Shown here: positions 51,260 through 55,442 of the stretch, in pieces
How positions within the stretch are numbered: position 1 is the first letter of the stretch
Layout: every line of letters begins with the position of its first letter
NCBI GenBank assembly: GCA_030041275.1
Contig: JASHOE010000254.1
Location: 1 to 55,442, forward strand
DNA length: 55,442 nt
Source: Streptosporangiaceae bacterium
Lineage (GTDB): Bacteria > Actinomycetota > Actinomycetes > Streptosporangiales > Streptosporangiaceae
Reading direction: 5' to 3'
Made by a program: the position numbers and the translations under genes
Notes under the pieces: generated by a model
Database searches by the model: none
What the model saw: only the letters and a program-made list of their open reading frames with translations
Told to the model about the DNA's origin: nothing

Positions 51260-53668
51260 ATGGACGCCCTGACCGCATACCAGGAGCGCCGGCTCGAGCT
51301 GGCGGATATGGTCCGCGCGGTCTTGCCCGTCTCGCACGCATACGGGGACGACCAGCGCGAGCAGCAGATCAGAGGGCTGCTGGCCCGGCTGGCAGCAGGG
51401 CGATTTCAGCTGGCGGTGATCGGCCAGTTCAGCCGTGGCAAGACGACACTGATGAACGCGCTCCTCGGGGCGGCATACCTGCCCATGGGCGCGCTGCCGA
51501 TGACGTCAGTCGTCACCACAGTCCGGTACGGGACAGAGGCTCGCGCGCTGGTCAGGAGCCACGCCGGCGCCCTGCCAGTCGAGGTGCCCGTGGCCGAGGT
51601 GGGCCGGTTCGTGGCCAGGGCGAGCACCGAGCGGACCCGGATGCAGGTCACCTCCGTCGAGATGGAGATCCCAGCCGAGCTGTTGCGCCTGGGTTTCGAG
51701 TTCGTCGATACCCCCGGCGTGGGGTCGGCGATCGCCGCCAACACCGCTGCCACGCTGCGCTACGTCCCGCAGGCCGATGCGGTCGTCTTCGTCACCGGAT
51801 TCGATTCCGCACTCACCCGAGCCGAGGCCGACTTTCTCACCAGCGCGGCCGGACAGGCAGGCAAGCTATTCGTTGTCATCAACAAGCGCGATCTGGTGAC
51901 GGACACCGACGCCGCGGAGGTAACCGAGTACGTGCGGCGCTGGACGCGCACCAGCCTTCCCGCCGAGCCGCCGGTGTTTGCGATCTCGGCGCTGCAGGCG
52001 CTGGGCGGCGCGGTCAGCAACGATCCGCAGCAGCTCGCAGGCAGTGGAGTCGGCCCGCTGCGCGACGCGCTCACCCGCTTCCTGACCGCGGAGCAGGGCC
52101 GGGTCGCCCTCCGCAACGTCGCCTGCTCGGCGGCCGACCTGGTGGCCTGGCAGCAGCGTGACCTGGAGGCCGGCCGGCCCATCGGTGGCGGGCAGGGACG
52201 CGACAGGATCCTGGCCGAGTTCGACTCCCAGGTGAGTAAGCTCCAGGGCCGCCTGGAGACGGTGGGAAACAGGATTGCCGCCTCGGCGGACGCCGCCGTC
52301 ACGGCGTTCCTTACGGAGCGGTGGCCCGGCAGAACGACGGAGCTCACCGAGTTGCTCGCGCTCGCCACCGCGCCAGAATCCGGCGCAGCGGGAGGGCGCG
52401 CCGATGCGGAACTTGACACGCTGACAGCAGCGCGCCTGGTCGGACCGCAAGCCGGCGCAGACTGGCTGGAGCGCCGGGCCGCCGAGCTGAGCGAGACCCT
52501 GGTCGCGGCGGCGGCAGACGACATCGGCATTCTGCTGGGCCTGGCCCGGTCGCCAAGGGAGCTGGGTGCTGCCATGGCACGACTCCCGGTGTTTGACCGC
52601 GCACCTGCTGGCTGGGCGCCCGACGAGATACCGCAGCTCACCGTCCCGGTCGTGGGCTGGACCGGGCTCGGCCAGCCTGCCGCGGAGCAGCGGCACCGGC
52701 GCCGCGGCCGCCGCGATGCTGACGACGCGGCGCGACACGGCATCTCCGCCGCGCTCAGGGCCGCCGTCGCCGACTTCGCCGAGCGCGCCGGGCCTGCCTT
52801 CCGGACCGCGGCGGCAGACTGGGCGCGGCGACTCAGCGAGCAGGCACGACGGCAGGCCGCCGCCGAAGCCGCCCAGTTTCGCCGCTACCTGACGGCTCCG
52901 CCACGTGATGACGACCACGCGCTCCTGGCGGATCTCGCGGACCGGTTAGCGACCTTCCACGACTCGCTGACCGCATGGGACCCCGATGCCGGGGATTCGG
53001 CGCTGAATCCGGACGCGCAGCCGCGCTCCGCGGCGCTGCCTGGCGGGACATGCGAGGTCTGCGACCAGCTTGAGAGGGCGCAGACCGAGTACCTTATCCG
53101 CCGGCAGTTCCGCATCGCTACCAGCGAAGCCGACCAGGCCCGGCACGCTGAGGCTGGCGGGTTCTGCTCGCTGCACTCCTGGCAGTACGCGCACCTGAGC
53201 TCGCCCGTCGCCATCTCGGCCGGGAACGCCATGCTCGCGAGCCGTCTCGCGGCCGCGCTACGCGAAGCGGAGTCCCGCAGCCATGATGCCGCCGAGCTCG
53301 CTGCGCGCGTCGCGGACCTGACCGGGAAAGTCGCCTGCGCGGTCTGCGACGTGCTGGCGCAGGCGGAACGGGCAGCAGCCGAGGCGGTTGCTGCCGGAGC
53401 AGCTACAGCGGCTGAGCCATCGCGGCTGTGCCTGCGTCACCTCACCATGGCCCTCGATGCATGCTCGTCGCTAGCGGTCGGCCAGAAAATGACGAGCGCG
53501 CTCGCGGTAGCGCTGCAGCGAGCGTCGGAGAACATGCGAGCCTATGCCCTCAAGCGGGAAGCACTCCGTCGCGGCCTGATCACCACGGACGAGGCCAGCG
53601 CTTACGCCGACGCGCTCCGCCTGCTGGTCGGCCACGCAGCCCTAGCCCTGCCAACCCCACCTGACTAA
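51260..53668 (+). CDS. Dynamin-like GTPase B with two CxxC...CxxH modules
   Basis: This 802-residue protein has a GTPase domain (about residues 48-280) with G1 GQFSRGKTT (55-63), G3 DTPGVG and G4 NKRD. A helical region follows. The C-terminal part has two repeated cysteine/histidine units: C598-x2-C601 with C636-x2-H639, and C693-x2-C696 with C724-x2-H727. These resemble DUF6062-type modules (CxxC...CxxH) and could bind zinc, iron or a cluster. It is the partner of GTPase A at 40491. Dynamin-like proteins often work in pairs. Confidence 0.85.
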   Translation: MDALTAYQERRLELADMVRAVLPVSHAYGDDQREQQIRGLLARLAAGRFQLAVIGQFSRGKTTLMNALLGAAYLPMGALPMTSVVTTVRYGTEARALVRSHAGALPVEVPVAEVGRFVARASTERTRMQVTSVEMEIPAELLRLGFEFVDTPGVGSAIAANTAATLRYVPQADAVVFVTGFDSALTRAEADFLTSAAGQAGKLFVVINKRDLVTDTDAAEVTEYVRRWTRTSLPAEPPVFAISALQALGGAVSNDPQQLAGSGVGPLRDALTRFLTAEQGRVALRNVACSAADLVAWQQRDLEAGRPIGGGQGRDRILAEFDSQVSKLQGRLETVGNRIAASADAAVTAFLTERWPGRTTELTELLALATAPESGAAGGRADAELDTLTAARLVGPQAGADWLERRAAELSETLVAAAADDIGILLGLARSPRELGAAMARLPVFDRAPAGWAPDEIPQLTVPVVGWTGLGQPAAEQRHRRRGRRDADDAARHGISAALRAAVADFAERAGPAFRTAAADWARRLSEQARRQAAAEAAQFRRYLTAPPRDDDHALLADLADRLATFHDSLTAWDPDAGDSALNPDAQPRSAALPGGTCEVCDQLERAQTEYLIRRQFRIATSEADQARHAEAGGFCSLHSWQYAHLSSPVAISAGNAMLASRLAAALREAESRSHDAAELAARVADLTGKVACAVCDVLAQAERAAAEAVAAGAATAAEPSRLCLRHLTMALDACSSLAVGQKMTSALAVALQRASENMRAYALKREALRRGLITTDEASAYADALRLLVGHAALALPTPPD

Positions 53669-53695
53669 GACAGCAACACACATGAGGAGAGGTCG

Positions 53696-54976
53696 ATGGC
53701 ATCCAAGTCGGTAGTGATCGCCGCGCTGGACGCAATGGAGATCCTGGACTCGCGCGGCCGCCCCACAGTCCAGGTGACCGTCAGGCTCGCTGACGGGACA
53801 GTAGCCGTGGCCGGAGTGCCATCCGGGGCGTCCACTGGCAGCCGTGAAGCGGCCGAACGGCGGGACGGAGATGCTGGCAGGTATGGGGGGCTCGGCGTGC
53901 TCGGGGCGGTAGCGGCGGTCCGCGGAGAGATCGCCGACCGCCTGACCGACCGGGAGTGGCCTGACCTGGCCAGCGTCGACGCCGCGATGATCGCGCTCGA
54001 CGGCACGCCAGACAAGTCATGTCTCGGCGCCAACGCTATCGTCGGCGTGTCCATGGCCTGCGCGCGGGCGTTCGCCCACGCCGATGGCCGGTCGGTGTGG
54101 GACTGGCTCACCCCGGCAGGAGTGGCTCCGCGCCTGCCGGTTCCGCACTTTAACGTGGTCAATGGCGGGGTGCACGCCCCGAACCCGCTGGACTTCCAGG
54201 AATTCATGATTGCCCCGCTTGGCGCTCCTTCGTACCCCGAGGCTGTGCGGGCCGGCGCCGAGGTCTACGCGTCACTGCGCGGTCTGCTCGCGGCGAAGGG
54301 ACACGCGACTGGGCTCGGCGACGAAGGCGGGTTCGCCCCGCAGATCGCGGAGCCCGAGCAGGTACTCGACCTGCTCGTGACGGCGATCGCCGACGCAGGT
54401 TACGTGGCGGGCAGGGCTGGCGTGGCGATCGCCCTGGACCCGGCAGCCAGCGAGTTTCGCGCGGAAGACGGCAGCTATCGGGTTGCTGGCCAGACGCTGT
54501 CCAGTGCCGACATGATCGAGCGGTACGCGCAGATTACCGACCGGTTCCCGGTCTGGCTGATCGAGGACGGCCTGGCCGAGAACGACTGGGAGAGCTGGGC
54601 CGAGTTGACCCTGCGGCTCGGGGAGCGCGTCACGCTCGTGGGCGACGACATCTTCGTCACCAATCCCGCGATTATCGCCGACGCCATTGCCCGCGGGGTC
54701 GGCAACGCTGCACTCATCAAGGTCAACCAGATCGGGACGGTCACCGAGACGCTGACGGCCATCGCGACGTGCCGCGAGGGCGGCTACGCCCAGCTCGTTT
54801 CACATCGCTCTGGCGAGACCACCGACACGTTCATCGCCGACCTCGCAGTCAGCTCCGGCTGCGGCATGTTGAAGACTGGAGCGCCGGCCCGCGGCGAGCG
54901 CGTCGCCAAGTACAACCGGCTGCTGGAAATCGCGGCAGCCCGGCCTGGCATGCCCTACGGTCTCTACGCGTCCTGA
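53696..54976 (+). CDS. eno: Enolase, divergent copy
   Basis: This 426-residue enolase interconverts 2-phosphoglycerate and phosphoenolpyruvate. Catalytic and Mg ligands are present: GLGDEGGFAPQ, LIEDGLAEND, GDDIFVTN, ALIKVNQIGT and SHRSGET. Several normally invariant positions differ (RYGGLGV where RYxGKGV is usual, and a poorly conserved N-terminal domain). It is probably a second enolase beside a housekeeping copy. GAGGAGAGG precedes the ATG, 27 bp after the dynamin B stop. Confidence 0.9.
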   Translation: MASKSVVIAALDAMEILDSRGRPTVQVTVRLADGTVAVAGVPSGASTGSREAAERRDGDAGRYGGLGVLGAVAAVRGEIADRLTDREWPDLASVDAAMIALDGTPDKSCLGANAIVGVSMACARAFAHADGRSVWDWLTPAGVAPRLPVPHFNVVNGGVHAPNPLDFQEFMIAPLGAPSYPEAVRAGAEVYASLRGLLAAKGHATGLGDEGGFAPQIAEPEQVLDLLVTAIADAGYVAGRAGVAIALDPAASEFRAEDGSYRVAGQTLSSADMIERYAQITDRFPVWLIEDGLAENDWESWAELTLRLGERVTLVGDDIFVTNPAIIADAIARGVGNAALIKVNQIGTVTETLTAIATCREGGYAQLVSHRSGETTDTFIADLAVSSGCGMLKTGAPARGERVAKYNRLLEIAAARPGMPYGLYAS

Positions 54977-54991
54977 CGGCCGATGGCGCAG

Positions 54992-55005
54992 CGCTGACGT
55001 CAGCG
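54992..55005. repeat. 14-bp perfect palindrome after the enolase gene
   Basis: CGCTGACGTCAGCG is fully symmetric with no loop and starts 16 bp after the enolase stop. It could be an operator for ettA or part of a terminator. Confidence 0.4.
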
Positions 55006-55106
55006 GACCGCGCGAGCAGGTCAGCGAGCGGCCTCGGCGCAGCGGCGCGGACATGCGGCCGGGTTGCCACCCGTCGGTTGGCCGGGCCGAGGTAATGTTG
55101 ACAACA

Positions 55107-55176
55107 GGCGGAGGGGCTCGCCGCAAAACGCGCTCAGGCCAACGGTCCCTGTCTTGCTAACAGGGGTGCGCGCGGC
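55107..55176 (+). promoter_or_regulatory. Two-hairpin leader of ettA, twin of the dynamin A leader
   Basis: Hairpin I: GGCGG (55107-55111) pairs with TCGCC (55118-55122), loop AGGGGC. Hairpin II: CCCTGT (55147-55152) pairs with ACAGGG (55160-55165), whose 3' arm includes the AGGGG ribosome binding site. CCCT can instead pair with AGGG in loop I. Shared 17-base and 13-base blocks with 40419 make this more than chance. Confidence 0.6.
55136..55149. promoter_or_regulatory. DosR-like match inside the ettA leader
   Basis: AGGCC-AACG-GTCCC has one mismatch. It overlaps hairpin II, so it may only reflect the RNA element. Confidence 0.2.
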
Positions 55177-55442
55177 ATGACCCAGATTCTCGCTTTCAGC
55201 CATGCGCGGAAGTCATTCGACGACAGGGTCGTCTTGGATGACGTGACGCTGGCGTTTCTGCCTGGGGCCAAGATTGGCGTGGTTGGGCCTAACGGGACTG
55301 GCAAGTCGACGTTGCTGCGGATGATGGCGGGGGTGGAGCAGCCGTCGAATGGTGAGGCGCGGCTGATGCCGGGTTTCACGGTGGGGATCTTGGATCAGGA
55401 GCCGGCGCTGGATGATTCTAAGACGGTGCTGGGCAATGTTGA
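55177..55442 (+). CDS. ettA: EttA-type ABC-F ATPase, partial (5' end)
   Basis: The first 88 codons are present; the gene leaves the window. LDDVTLAFLPGAKIGVVGPN and the Walker A GPNGTGKSTLL, then VGILDQEP and KTVLGNV, match energy-dependent translational throttle EttA. EttA binds the ribosomal E site and gates translation at low ATP/ADP. The ATG at 55177 starts a short lead-in before the ABC core. It carries the structured leader described at 55107-55176. Confidence 0.9.
   Translation, partial: MTQILAFSHARKSFDDRVVLDDVTLAFLPGAKIGVVGPNGTGKSTLLRMMAGVEQPSNGEARLMPGFTVGILDQEPALDDSKTVLGNV

Noticed and set aside
51260..53668. Phage-type or antiviral defence island around the dynamins and the STAND-like protein
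   Set aside because: No nucleases, integrase, toxin or mobile-element genes are seen; the dynamins lie with a membrane complex and the STAND protein is 13 kb away.

Overview
The window is about 55 kb of high-G+C DNA with GTG/TTG starts, GGAGG-type ribosome binding sites, back-to-back operons and actinobacterial protein families (DUF4331, Rv2629-like eRF1 homologue, Acg-type nitroreductase, DUF7455-like protein). It is most probably the chromosome of an actinomycete; the order cannot be fixed from the sequence. No rRNA, tRNA, IS element, CRISPR array or phage gene was seen.

Bases 1-22 kb look like a dormancy/hypoxia island of the DosR/DevR type. They carry six universal stress proteins, two CBS-BON proteins, three pyridoxamine-5'-phosphate-oxidase-fold proteins (one fused to an XRE helix-turn-helix), an Acg-like nitroreductase, an alpha-crystallin chaperone, two zinc alcohol dehydrogenases, a GAPDH, a GNAT/ADP-forming acyl-CoA synthetase fusion, a stand-alone cytochrome b with a large extra domain and a small membrane partner, an eRF1-like protein followed by a short HPF-like protein, and a DUF4331 protein. 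Many upstream gaps hold a GGGnC-N4-GnCCC inverted repeat resembling the DosR box; six copies have perfect arms. No DosR regulator gene lies in the window.

Bases 22-40 kb are more ordinary: a divergent FAD protein / cysteine dioxygenase-rhodanese pair around an AT-rich operator, a STAND-like TPR protein after an APC permease, a small catabolic set (SDR, FAH hydrolase, VOC protein, HIBADH-type dehydrogenase), a CGSC variant of the UGSC family in a two-domain protein, argG with an ARG box and a leaderless promoter, a double-hotdog protein, DoxX, and glyA with a candidate ZTP riboswitch.

Bases 40.4-55 kb hold the most unusual locus. A dynamin-like GTPase, a 41-codon ORF, six subunits of a group-4-hydrogenase/complex-I-like membrane complex, an MFS transporter, a second dynamin-like GTPase with two CxxC...CxxH modules, and a divergent enolase lie on one strand with mostly 0-30 bp spacing. 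The hydrogenase-like large subunit has lost all four NiFe cysteines and the NuoB-like subunit has lost its cluster cysteines, yet the antiporter-like and NuoH-like membrane subunits look intact and one ferredoxin-type cluster survives. It is an energy-converting-hydrogenase-related (Ehr) complex that cannot be a hydrogenase. Gene content resembles the hypoxia-linked hyc locus of Mycobacterium tuberculosis (Rv0082-Rv0087, from memory), but the dynamin bracket is different. The first dynamin gene and the ettA gene at the right edge share a two-hairpin leader in which the second hairpin masks the ribosome binding site.
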